A DNA stretch of 54,295 bases, taken from positions 1-54,295 of the forward strand of contig JAUVVY010000027.1 in assembly GCA_030604405.1 (NCBI GenBank). The letters run 5' to 3'. Position 1 is the first letter of the stretch. Each line of letters opens with the position of its first letter. This stretch comes from a bacterium. Its GTDB lineage: Bacteria; Armatimonadota; Zipacnadia; Zipacnadales; UBA11051. This document shows positions 1-7,577 of the stretch, piece by piece. The notes beneath the pieces are model-generated. The model did no database searches. It saw only the letters and a list, made by a program, of their open reading frames with translations, and had not been told where the DNA came from. The position numbers and the translations under genes were made by a program.

Positions 1-114
1 CGAGCGCGAAAAACTGCGAGCTCTAATCAAGATTTACGAAACGACCAACGATATCGACCAAGTCTTTGCTGCCGCCGGCTGTGCATAGAACCTACAAAAT
101 TTGCATAACTACAG
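1..114 (+). mobile_element. Right end of an insertion sequence (body outside window)
   Basis: Bases 100-114 are the reverse complement of CTGTAGTTATGCAAA, the same 15 bp that opens the element at 54188. The same 13-bp core also ends the 274-bp MITE at 45334-45607. A reading frame stops 26 bp before the tip, which is the usual distance between a transposase stop and an IS end. The flank just outside (115-125) reads ttccagcccga, the right half of the GTCGGGCT-TCC-AGCCCGAC hairpin found elsewhere in the window. The direct repeat ttcca also precedes the element at 54188. That this is an IS is inferred from ends, flanks and the partial gene; the IS family is not assigned. Confidence 0.6.
2..88 (+). 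CDS. C-terminal fragment, candidate transposase
   Basis: An open frame enters the window at its first bases and stops at the TAG at 86-88. The visible 28 residues end in ...DQVFAAAGCA. I do not recognise the family from this tail. The transposase call rests only on position: the stop lies 26 bp inside an IS-like terminal repeat, and the matching left end at 54188 is followed by a gene start. It could instead be the end of an unrelated gene that the repeat happens to follow. Confidence 0.4.
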   Translation, partial: EREKLRALIKIYETTNDIDQVFAAAGCA

Positions 115-156
115 TTCCAGCCCGAGGTCGTTGAAACACCAAGACCGGAATGACCC

Positions 157-921
157 ATGAGAATACTGATTACCAATGACGATGGAATAGCCGCGCCGGG
201 GCTGATTGCTTTGGCGCGTTCGCTGCAAGATCTGGGAGACATCACCGTCATAGCCCCCGAGACTCAGCAGAGCGCAGTCGGGCATTCCATCACTCTGCAC
301 AAGCCGCTGCGACTTGATGAAGTGGATCTCGGCTCCGGCATAACGGCTTATTCCTCCAATGGTACACCCGCCGATTGCATCATCCTTGGCGTTCTCGGCG
401 ACCTGCCCCGCCCCGACTTCGTTGTCTCTGGCATCAACGCCGGCGCCAATCTCGGAGAAGAGGTGCTCTACTCCGGCACCGTTTCAGCCGCCCTTGAAGC
501 GGCTCTCTACGACATCCCGGCCGTGGCGCTCTCGGTCTGTGCCTATGAGAATCCCATTCTCGATGTCGCACAGCAGATCGCGCCGCCTATCGTTAAGGCC
601 CTCTACGAGGCCCCGTTGCAGCCGGGCACGGCGCTCAATGTCAACATCCCCAACGTGCCCGCTGATGAGATTGCCGGCATTGCAGTTACCAGGCTTGGTC
701 ACCGCAAGTACGCTGACGTTGTCGTCAAACGCGATGACCCTCAGGGGCGCCCTTATTACTGGTTCACAGGCACACCAATGGAGATAGACTGTGCACCAGG
801 AACCGACATCTGGGCCGTGCAGCAAAACAAGATATCACTCGCCCTGGTGCATTTCGATCTCACCAGCCACCAGGAGTGGAGCGGCTTTGACAAACTGCAG
901 AGCGAATTGGGGCTGAGCTGA
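157..921 (+). CDS. surE: 5'-/3'-nucleotidase SurE
   Basis: Cytoplasmic metal-dependent nucleoside monophosphatase that dephosphorylates 5'- and 3'-nucleotides and is linked to stationary-phase survival. The 254-residue length is normal for the family. The N-terminal metal motif MRILITNDDG gives D8 and D9, S39 lies in QQSAVGHS and N94 in SGINAGANLG; these are the four expected metal ligands. NGTPADC and NVNIPN are further family signatures. The ATG at 157 opens the conserved N-terminus directly, so the start is secure although no strong Shine-Dalgarno is visible. The gene lies 42 bp inside an IS end, so its native promoter may have been displaced. It is followed with no gap by a radical SAM gene. 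Confidence 0.96.
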   Translation: MRILITNDDGIAAPGLIALARSLQDLGDITVIAPETQQSAVGHSITLHKPLRLDEVDLGSGITAYSSNGTPADCIILGVLGDLPRPDFVVSGINAGANLGEEVLYSGTVSAALEAALYDIPAVALSVCAYENPILDVAQQIAPPIVKALYEAPLQPGTALNVNIPNVPADEIAGIAVTRLGHRKYADVVVKRDDPQGRPYYWFTGTPMEIDCAPGTDIWAVQQNKISLALVHFDLTSHQEWSGFDKLQSELGLS

Positions 922-1830
922 ATGTCGGCCTCTTATCTGGCCCTTGCCGACAGCGGACGGTTACAGGGCCGCGTCGAGGCGGCGCTTGACTTGCTGGCTC
1001 CGTGTACTGCCTGCCCGAGGCAGTGTCGGGTGGATCGCCTGGCCGACCAGCAGGGCTCCTGCCAGACCGGCCGCCTCGCCACGGTCGCCAGTTATGCCCC
1101 GCATTTCGGCGAAGAGCGGCCGCTGGTTGGCACAAGCGGCTCAGGCACCATCTTCCTTGCCGGCTGCAACCTCGGCTGCGTGTTTTGCCAGAACTACGAC
1201 ATCAGCCACCTCGCTCATGGCCGCGAGGTTACTGCCGATCAGCTTGCAGCCATGATGGTGAAGCTGCAGAATATCGGCTGTCACAATATCAATTTCGTCA
1301 CACCAACCCATGTGGTGCCGCAGATACTTGAGGCCTTGCCGGCGGCTATTGCAGCAGGCCTTACCGTACCCTTGGTTTACAATTGCGGCGGCTATGAGAG
1401 CCTGGAAATGCTCAGGCTGCTCGAAGGCGTTTTCGACATCTACATGCCGGACGCCAAGTACGCTGACGGTGATGTTGCCGCACGATTTTCCAACGCCTCC
1501 GACTATCCGGACCGCATGCGTGCCGCGCTTCGGGAGATGCACCGGCAGGTCGGGGATTTGCAGATGGACGAGCGCGGACTGGCGGTGCGCGGGCTACTGG
1601 TGCGTCATTTGGTGCTGCCAGAAGACCTCGCAGGCACCACCAGGATCATGCAATTCATTGCTTCACTTAGCAAGCAGACTTATGTGAACGTGATGGACCA
1701 GTACCGGCCCGCCTACCGCGCCGACGAGTATCCGAGCCTGGGGCGCACGCTCACGGGCCCTGAGTACCGCGACGCGGTACAAGCCGCTCGCCACGCCGGA
1801 CTGACGCGGCTTGATGGCTGGGCGGCTTAA
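922..1830 (+). CDS. PflX-type radical SAM protein (COG1313)
   Basis: Radical S-adenosylmethionine enzyme of the group resembling pyruvate formate-lyase activases but without a known substrate. The CxxxCxxC cluster motif is GCNLGCVFCQN with C82, C86 and C89. An additional cysteine set near residues 29-50 (CTACPRQC...C) could hold a second iron-sulfur cluster. Family blocks NINFVTPTHV, YNCGGYESLEML, YMPDAKY and RHLVLPEDLAG are all present, and 302 residues is typical. The ATG follows the surE stop codon directly (TGAATG), so the two are surely cotranscribed and probably translationally coupled. Whether the enzyme activates a glycyl radical enzyme here is unknown; none is encoded in the window. 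Confidence 0.9.
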   Translation: MSASYLALADSGRLQGRVEAALDLLAPCTACPRQCRVDRLADQQGSCQTGRLATVASYAPHFGEERPLVGTSGSGTIFLAGCNLGCVFCQNYDISHLAHGREVTADQLAAMMVKLQNIGCHNINFVTPTHVVPQILEALPAAIAAGLTVPLVYNCGGYESLEMLRLLEGVFDIYMPDAKYADGDVAARFSNASDYPDRMRAALREMHRQVGDLQMDERGLAVRGLLVRHLVLPEDLAGTTRIMQFIASLSKQTYVNVMDQYRPAYRADEYPSLGRTLTGPEYRDAVQAARHAGLTRLDGWAA

Positions 1831-1860
1831 TCATATCAACTTCTCAATAGGAGGCTCACA

Positions 1861-2418
1861 ATGGAAAAAGGCGGATGGGAACAGGCCAGGCAGGTCAGCG
1901 GCGGCGTCTGGAAGCAGATCAAGCGCGGGGGCGAGAGCGCGGCCGACGCGGCGCAGCGCGCTATGCAGATACAGCGCCTCAAAGCCCAGATGCGCAAGCT
2001 CAGGTCCCGGCGCCGCAAGGCCATATACGCCATCGGCGAACGAGTCTATGCCCTCCACGCCAAGGGCAAGGTGCGCAACAAAGACGTGCTGGAAAACTGC
2101 CAGAGCATTGACGAGATGATGCAGCAGGTGGCGCAGCTCCAGGAGCAGATCGAGTCCATCCGCGCCCAGGCCAGGCAAGCCCGCCCAGACTCCGACGAAC
2201 TCACCGACGATAGCTTCCTTACCGATGCTGAAGAAGATGCCGAAGAAGAGGAAGATGTCGAAGATGAGGAAGATGTCGAAGATGAGCCGGCCGACACGGA
2301 CGATACCGATCTCGACGAAGCTCCGGCTGCCGAAGCGGAAGCGGACGAACCGGAATGTGACCCCTCAGAATCGGACGATGCCGCCTGCGGTGAGCACGGC
2401 CGAACCGAAGACGATTGA
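1861..2418 (+). CDS. Basic coiled-coil protein with long acidic tail, unknown function
   Basis: I do not recognise a named family. The 185-residue protein has an Arg/Lys-rich N-terminal half (about 1-60) with helical character, then a heptad-like segment (about 80-105, DEMMQQVAQLQEQIESIRAQ). The C-terminal 75 residues are almost entirely Asp, Glu, Ala and Pro. A perfect AGGAGG lies at 1849-1854, six bases before the ATG. No signal peptide or membrane segment is visible, so it is probably cytoplasmic. It lies 30 bp after the radical SAM gene and likely shares its transcript. The basic head and acidic tail suggest nucleic-acid or protein-bridging roles, but that is a guess from composition only. 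Confidence 0.75.
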   Translation: MEKGGWEQARQVSGGVWKQIKRGGESAADAAQRAMQIQRLKAQMRKLRSRRRKAIYAIGERVYALHAKGKVRNKDVLENCQSIDEMMQQVAQLQEQIESIRAQARQARPDSDELTDDSFLTDAEEDAEEEEDVEDEEDVEDEPADTDDTDLDEAPAAEAEADEPECDPSESDDAACGEHGRTEDD

Positions 2419-2520
2419 GCCATTCAGACTCTGAATGTCGTAGCTGCTCAGCTTGGGGCGTTAGAAGAGGGGCAGGCAAGGCAGCAGGTGACGACCCGTC
2501 CCCAAAAACTTTCTCCTGGA

Positions 2521-2630
2521 GGACAGGCATCCCTGCCTGTCCATGCCGTTGCCGTGCAGAGAGGCCTCGACAGGCTGGGAAGCCTGTCGTCCAGGAAGGC
2601 TAGGGAAAAGGGCCGTGGCACTCCATCAAA
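2521..2630. repeat. Dispersed intergenic repeat with two hairpins, copy 1
   Basis: Two palindromes lie after the acidic-tail gene: GGACAGGC-atccct-GCCTGTCC (2521-2542) and CGACAGGCT-ggga-AGCCTGTCG (2568-2589). The stretch from 2534 to about 2630 recurs in the same order at 47943-48040, including the second hairpin and the following ggccgt...cactcca segment. No T-run follows, so a terminator role is possible but not shown. Confidence 0.75.
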
Positions 2631-2658
2631 TCTGATCGCGATCGAAGGGTGAGCAACT

Positions 2659-3423
2659 GTGGACTACTGTCGGATAATTCCGTGTCTTGATGTGAAGGCC
2701 GGCCGTGTCGTCAAGGGCGTACATTTTGTTGACCTTGTTGATGCCGCCGACCCGGTCGAGGCTGCCGTCGCTTATGACGAAGGCGGCGCCGATGAGATTA
2801 CCTTCTTGGACATCACCGCCACTCTGCAGAGTCGCGCTACCACCCGCGAGCTGGTTGGACGCGTAGCGGATGCCATATCGGTGCCACTGATTGTCGGCGG
2901 CGGCATCTCGTCCCTGGACGACATCGCTGCGCTTTTTGCTCTCGGCGTCGCCGCGGTGTCCATGAATTCAGCGGCTGTCAAGCGCCCGGAGCTCGTCGCC
3001 GAGGCGGCTGGAGAGTTCGGCAGCGAGAGAATCATCGTCGCCATTGATGGCCGCAAGAATGCGCAAATGCCTTCCGGCTACGAGGTCGTCACTCATGGCG
3101 GCACCAGCGGTGCTGGCATGGATGCCTTGGAGTGGGCCGGACGCGTGGCCGATCTGGGTGCCGGCCAGATCCTGCCCACCAGTATGGAGACTGATGGTGT
3201 CAAGACCGGATATGACATCCCGTTGACGGCCGGTTGTGGTGATGCCTCGGGTCTGCCGATTATCGCCTCGGGCGGGGCAGGCGAGCTTGAGCACTTCTAC
3301 GAAGCGGCCACTGCCGGCAGGGCTTCGGCGCTGCTGGCCGCTTCGGTATTCCACTTCGCCACCTTCACCATCACCCAGGTCAAAGAATACTTGCGCGACC
3401 GTGGGGTTCCGGTGCGCCTGTAA
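2659..3423 (+). CDS. hisF: Imidazole glycerol phosphate synthase subunit HisF
   Basis: Cyclase subunit of the HisF-HisH complex, which turns PRFAR plus ammonia into imidazole glycerol phosphate and AICAR in histidine synthesis. It is a 254-residue (beta-alpha)8 barrel with both catalytic aspartates at the canonical positions, D11 (IIPCLDV) and D130 (AIDGRKN). The phosphate-binding loops VGGGIS and ASGGAG and the motif DGVKTGYDI are present. Translation starts at GTG 2659, with a weak purine-rich site 9-14 bases upstream. No hisH, hisI or hisA is adjacent, so this is an orphan member of the pathway, a common arrangement outside enteric bacteria. Confidence 0.95.
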   Translation: MDYCRIIPCLDVKAGRVVKGVHFVDLVDAADPVEAAVAYDEGGADEITFLDITATLQSRATTRELVGRVADAISVPLIVGGGISSLDDIAALFALGVAAVSMNSAAVKRPELVAEAAGEFGSERIIVAIDGRKNAQMPSGYEVVTHGGTSGAGMDALEWAGRVADLGAGQILPTSMETDGVKTGYDIPLTAGCGDASGLPIIASGGAGELEHFYEAATAGRASALLAASVFHFATFTITQVKEYLRDRGVPVRL

Positions 3424-3465
3424 CAGCCTTCTATCGTAATCAGTCACCGTCACGGGGGAGGGGCC

Positions 3466-4989
3466 ATGTCGCCCATTGCCTTCGACAACGAAAAGTACCT
3501 CGAGCAACAGACGCAAGCCATTCTGGAGCGGGTAGAGGCCTCTGAGGGCAAGCTCTACCTCGAGTTCGGCGGCAAGCTCACCTACGATCTCCATGCCGCC
3601 CGCGTTTTGCCCGGCTACGATCCCAACGTCAAGATGCGCCTGCTGCAGGGCCTCAAGGACCAGATCGAGGTGGTCCTTTGCGTCTATTCGGGCGATCTGG
3701 AGCGGGGCCGCATTCGCGGCGATTTCGGCATCACTTACGATCTGGCCACACTCAAGGCCATTGACGATCTGCGCGACTGGGACATCCCCACCTCCGCCGT
3801 GGTGCTGACCCGTTTTCATAATGAGGCGGCCGCCGAGCGGCTCATGCGGCAGTTGGAGAGCAAGGCGATTGCCACTTATACTCAGCCCGAGCTTCCCGAC
3901 TATCCCAACGATGTGGACCTCATCGTCTCAGAAGATGGTTACGGGCGTAATCCGTATGTCGAGACCCGCGCCCCGCTGGTTGTGGTCACCGGTACCGGCC
4001 CCGGCAGCGGCAAGATGTCAACATGCCTTTCGCAGCTTTACCATGACCATCGCCGCGGCATCGCCTCCGGCTTTGCCAAGTTCGAGACTTTCCCGATCTG
4101 GCATCTGCCTGTGGACCATCCCGTCAACATCGCTTACGAGGCGGCCACCGCCGACCTCGGCGACATTGTAATGATTGACCCGTTTCATCTCAACGCCTAT
4201 GGCGAGACAGCGGTCAATTACAACCGCGACATTGACAATTTCCCCATCCTCAAAAGCATCATTGATCGCATTGCAGGCGGCAACGAGCGGACGCTGGTGT
4301 ATCAGTCGCCTACCGACATGGGGGTCAACCGCGCCGGCTTTGGCATCATAGACGATCGGGCGGTGCGCCAGGCCGCCACGCAGGAGGTCATCCGGCGCTA
4401 TTTCCGCCATTACTGGGAATATCGGCGCGGGCTTTGCTCAAGGCAGGTCCTGGAGCGCACCGAGACGCTGATGCAACGTCTCGGCGTGGGGCCTACTGAC
4501 CGGTCGGTAGTAGCGCCGGCACGCGCCGCTGCTGCCGAGGCCGAAAAGAGCGGGCTCGGCAAGGACGGCTTCTATTGCGGAGCCGCCCTGCAGCTCGCAG
4601 ACGGCACCATCCTCACCGGCAAGAACTCCCCGCTGTTCCATTCCGCTTCTGCGGCCATCATCAACGGCATCAAGCATCTGGCCGGCATCCCTGACCGCAT
4701 GCACCTTCTGCCCGAAAGCGTCATCCAGAGCCTCACCGCCCTGAAGGCCAATTACCTCGGCTCCGCCTCACCGAGTCTGAACGTCCAGGAGGTGCTGATT
4801 GCTCTGGGCATCAGTGCGGCCGGCAGTCCCGCGGCCAGGGCGGGGGTGGAGATGCTGCCGCAGTTGCCCGGCACTCAGATGCACCTGACGCACGAGCCGG
4901 GCCTGGGCGACGAAAACGGCCTGCGCAAGCTTGGCATTTGCCTGACCACGGACGCCGAACCCACTTCCCAGGGCTACTTCCTCCGCTGA
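3466..4989 (+). CDS. DUF1846 (UPF0371) family protein
   Basis: Belongs by whole-length resemblance to DUF1846, a widespread family of about 490-510 residues whose biochemical role is not established. The N-terminus MSPIAFDNEKYLEQQ and the block EFGGKLTYDLHAARVLPGYD are typical. A glycine-rich loop GTGPGSGKMST (176-186) resembles a nucleotide-binding loop, followed by a conserved segment with FPIWHLP and DHPVNIAYEAA. The ATG has a purine-rich site (gggggagggg) just upstream. The protein has no signal peptide. It lies 42 bp after hisF on the same strand and may share its transcript, although no functional link to histidine synthesis is known. Confidence 0.9.
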   Translation: MSPIAFDNEKYLEQQTQAILERVEASEGKLYLEFGGKLTYDLHAARVLPGYDPNVKMRLLQGLKDQIEVVLCVYSGDLERGRIRGDFGITYDLATLKAIDDLRDWDIPTSAVVLTRFHNEAAAERLMRQLESKAIATYTQPELPDYPNDVDLIVSEDGYGRNPYVETRAPLVVVTGTGPGSGKMSTCLSQLYHDHRRGIASGFAKFETFPIWHLPVDHPVNIAYEAATADLGDIVMIDPFHLNAYGETAVNYNRDIDNFPILKSIIDRIAGGNERTLVYQSPTDMGVNRAGFGIIDDRAVRQAATQEVIRRYFRHYWEYRRGLCSRQVLERTETLMQRLGVGPTDRSVVAPARAAAAEAEKSGLGKDGFYCGAALQLADGTILTGKNSPLFHSASAAIINGIKHLAGIPDRMHLLPESVIQSLTALKANYLGSASPSLNVQEVLIALGISAAGSPAARAGVEMLPQLPGTQMHLTHEPGLGDENGLRKLGICLTTDAEPTSQGYFLR

Positions 4990-5345
4990 CCCGGTGATTG
5001 CTGATCCTGTTTCGTTCTCGCACACGTTACATCCGCCCGCTAAGAGCAAGTCCAGCGCCTGGCTCCGCCATCCCGAATATCATCACGTGGAATGCCTTTG
5101 GTTAATCCCACGGCTGGGCCATCCGAAGAATTATCCCGCGCCTTGGGCATCGCAAGAATTATCCCGTGCCTCGGGCATCGCAATAATTATCCCGTGGGTC
5201 GGGCTTCCAGCCCGACTCCGTAGGAGTGGGTGAAGTGGGTGAGAAACCCGATTTTGCAAAAAAGCAGTTTCCTCTGGGAGCAGGTACTCGCCACCGGGGC
5301 GGCGAATGTACGAATTGATTGACCCACTCCGGCAGGTGATCGCGA
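4990..5345. other. Intergenic region with REP-like array
   Basis: A 356-bp gap between two plus-strand genes. The left half shows no gene or clear terminator. The centre holds a four-unit array of a 28-bp repeat ending in a perfect hairpin (listed separately). The last 60 bases carry AGGTGA seven bases before the next ATG, a good ribosome binding site. No promoter of convincing quality is seen. Confidence 0.6.
5105..5216. repeat. Four tandem 28-bp units ending in GTCGGGCT hairpin
   Basis: Units lie at 5105-5132, 5133-5160, 5161-5188 and 5189-5216, each beginning ATCCC. The last unit ends in the perfect hairpin GTCGGGCT-TCC-AGCCCGAC (5198-5216, 8-bp stem, 3-base loop). The same unit and terminal hairpin recur at 37679-37756, and again at the right end of the window, where an IS end replaces the right half of the hairpin. 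The units abut without spacers, so this is not a CRISPR. Confidence 0.85.
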
Positions 5346-6137
5346 ATGGCCAAGTACTCAGGAAAGCCCGCCAAGAAGACAGGCACACCGCTGTTTGTCT
5401 GGGTAATCGTTGCCGTAGGTGTATTGGCCATACTTGGCGTGGGGTCCTTTTTCGGCTACAGGATTCTGCGCGGACCTACTGGAACCGAGGCATTGCCCGC
5501 AGCCCACGATATGCCTTCTCTGCCGCGTCCTGATTTGCCTGAGGGACCCGCGTTGCCCGAAAGCGCCGAGATGCCCCCACTGCCGGGAGGCCCTGCCTTG
5601 CCCCAGGTCGAGCCATCGCAGCGGCCGCAGTTGCCTGAGGGCCCCGCCCTCCCCGAGGCCGAGCCTGCACCGCCACCGGAGCCCGAACCTGCCGGCCCCT
5701 CCGGCATCGTGTACTGGGCCGCCACCGTCCACCCATATACGCCCAGAGTTCGAGCAGGCCAGCGTGGTCCCGGCTTTCGCTATGTGACGGCCTATTTTCG
5801 CATCCTCAATAAGAGTACAGGCTATATACACATCGACCATGGCCAAACCTCGCTCGAGTACCAAGGACAATCTTACTCGGAGGACGCCTTCGCATCTGGA
5901 TTTGATGCATTCTCTAACCGCTCTCTGCTCAGCGCCATCGACCTGCCGCCGAACACCTTTACTGAAGGATACGTGGGATTTCAAATTCCCCAGGGCTCCG
6001 GTATTGTCATACCTAAACTGAAGCCCAAGCTGAGACCTTCTGTGTCTTCTAATGCTCTCTTGCCTCTGCCTCGTGAAATCCAGGTCCGCCGCGTAACACC
6101 AGAGCAGTTGTCGGCGCTTCAAGCCTCTGGCCCCTAG
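5346..6137 (+). CDS. Membrane-anchored protein, Pro-rich linker and extracytoplasmic domain
   Basis: No firm family. The 263-residue protein has a short basic cytoplasmic head (1-14, MAKYSGKPAKKTG), one membrane helix (about 16-38) and a long Pro/Glu/Leu linker with repeated LPEGPALPE-like motifs (about 50-120). A beta-rich C-terminal domain of about 130 residues follows (GFRYVTAYFRILNKSTG ...). That domain resembles the DUF4352 type of immunoglobulin-like lipoprotein domain in pattern (VTAYFRI.N...I.I), but I am not certain. The topology would place the domain outside the membrane, on a stalk. The start is fixed by AGGTGA at 5333-5338. Partner and role are unknown. Confidence 0.8.
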   Translation: MAKYSGKPAKKTGTPLFVWVIVAVGVLAILGVGSFFGYRILRGPTGTEALPAAHDMPSLPRPDLPEGPALPESAEMPPLPGGPALPQVEPSQRPQLPEGPALPEAEPAPPPEPEPAGPSGIVYWAATVHPYTPRVRAGQRGPGFRYVTAYFRILNKSTGYIHIDHGQTSLEYQGQSYSEDAFASGFDAFSNRSLLSAIDLPPNTFTEGYVGFQIPQGSGIVIPKLKPKLRPSVSSNALLPLPREIQVRRVTPEQLSALQASGP

Positions 6138-6217
6138 CCAGACGATTGTGCAGCGCCAGGCACGGAGCGCCTCATCTAGCACCTGCAGATCAATCTTGCC
6201 AATAATGGGACCGCATC

Positions 6218-7093
6218 ATGCTCCACGAACTCAGCGACGCAACCCGCACCTACTCCATGAGTGCCGCTCACCAGCCGGCCCTGACAATCAATGCCGGGGA
6301 TACGGTGCGCTTTCAGACGCGCGATTGCTTCGACGGCCAGATGCCGATGGAGGAAAATCCGGAAAACCTCGACAAGCGCGACGGAGGTCGTGGCAACCCC
6401 GCGACGGGCCCGGTCTATGTCAGCGGCGCGGCACCGGGGCACACGCTGGTCTGCACGCTGCAAGATGTCCGACTCGCGCCCCAGGGCCTGATCTGTTCGC
6501 AATGCCGCGATGGCTCCGAACGCACCGTCACGGTAGTCAATATCGAAGGAAACATGGCTCACATGGGCAAGTGGGAGTTTCCGGTCGAGCCAGTTGTTGG
6601 GGTAATGGGCGTGGCTCCGGAAAGCGGCGAGGTGCCGAATTCCACTCCCGGACCGCACGGTGGCAACATGGACACCGCGGATCTTGTAATCGGCTCAAAG
6701 CTCTATCTGCCGGTGTCTCATCCCGGCGCGCTATTCGGCTGCGGGGATGTGCATGCTTTGCAGGGGGATGGCGAGGTCTGTGGGCAGGGCATCGAGATCG
6801 CCGCCGAGGTCACTGTCGGCTTCGATCTGCTTGACCGCCCTGTCTGTCCGTGGCCACTGGTGGAGACGCCGATGCATTACGACATCATCGCAGCCGGCGA
6901 GGACCTCGACGAGGCCGCGAGGTTCGCACTATTGGCGGCCCGCGATTTCTTAATCAAATACGCCGCCGCCACCGACCAGGAAGCGCTCGCACTGATGAGC
7001 ACCGTCGGCGACTTGCGGATTTGCCAGATAGTTGACCCGCTACTGGGCGTCCGCGCCTGTGTCCCCAGAGAACTGATAACCGGTGCGCTCTAG
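6218..7093 (+). CDS. Acetamidase/formamidase family protein
   Basis: Cytoplasmic amidohydrolase of the FmdA/AmdA family, which hydrolyses formamide, acetamide or similar short amides to ammonia and the acid. Family blocks are clear: GPVYVSGAAPGHTL, GVMGVAPESGEVPNSTPGPHGGNMD and GALFGCGDVHALQGDGEV, the last two carrying the residues around the metal site. At 291 residues it matches the short bacterial form. The ATG at 6218 opens the first recognisable block, and no strong Shine-Dalgarno is seen. Its stop codon overlaps by four bases the convergent small membrane gene, so the two 3' ends are antisense to each other. No amide transporter is adjacent, so the natural substrate is open. Confidence 0.92.
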   Translation: MLHELSDATRTYSMSAAHQPALTINAGDTVRFQTRDCFDGQMPMEENPENLDKRDGGRGNPATGPVYVSGAAPGHTLVCTLQDVRLAPQGLICSQCRDGSERTVTVVNIEGNMAHMGKWEFPVEPVVGVMGVAPESGEVPNSTPGPHGGNMDTADLVIGSKLYLPVSHPGALFGCGDVHALQGDGEVCGQGIEIAAEVTVGFDLLDRPVCPWPLVETPMHYDIIAAGEDLDEAARFALLAARDFLIKYAAATDQEALALMSTVGDLRICQIVDPLLGVRACVPRELITGAL

Positions 7094-7317
7094 TCCTCGC
7101 CGCCCGGTTTCATTTCCTCCAGCTTCCCGAGTAGCTCGGACAGCATCAGCACCAGGGCGAACACAAACACGACAGTTGCGAACTGCAGGAACCCCTCTGG
7201 AGATCCGAGAATCCCGACGACGGCCCCTTTGCCACCCACTATCATGAAATGGTCAATCACACCAAAAACCAGAGACAGCAACCCTACGAACACTAGCACT
7301 TGCCGTACCACTCTCAC
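7090..7317 (-). CDS. Small two-helix membrane protein
   Basis: A 75-residue protein with two hydrophobic segments (about 4-23 and 42-63) separated by a Gly-rich loop, and a charged tail KLEEMKPGGED. Translation starts at GTG (7315-7317) seven bases after a perfect GGAGGT on the minus strand; an ATG lying between them is in another frame. The strong ribosome binding site and the clean hydrophobic pattern argue that it is real. It overlaps the end of the acetamidase gene and is divergent from the aconitase gene. Function is unknown. Confidence 0.7.
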   Translation of the reverse strand: MRVVRQVLVFVGLLSLVFGVIDHFMIVGGKGAVVGILGSPEGFLQFATVVFVFALVLMLSELLGKLEEMKPGGED

Positions 7318-7577
7318 TCTTCATACCTCCCTTTGTGCCGCACTTGCCGCTCCGAATTCACTGCTGCCTGTATGTTGCTTGCCCTTACATATAGTTGCTT
7401 GCGCTGCTTATGTCAATGCCAAAATGCAATTAAAGAGCCGATACGAGCCGCGCCCGCCGGCGACATTCCCGATGCGAGCGAGCGCCGAGTGGGTTATAAT
7501 GGGACCTGGAGAATACCACCGGCCGCTTCGGCGGGGCTCAGTGACGGGTTGATTTCGCCCGATATGGAGGCAGCGGG

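Noticed and set aside
5105-5216. Short CRISPR array
   Set aside because: The 28-bp units are directly adjacent with no spacers, contain a hairpin only in the last unit, and no cas gene is near.
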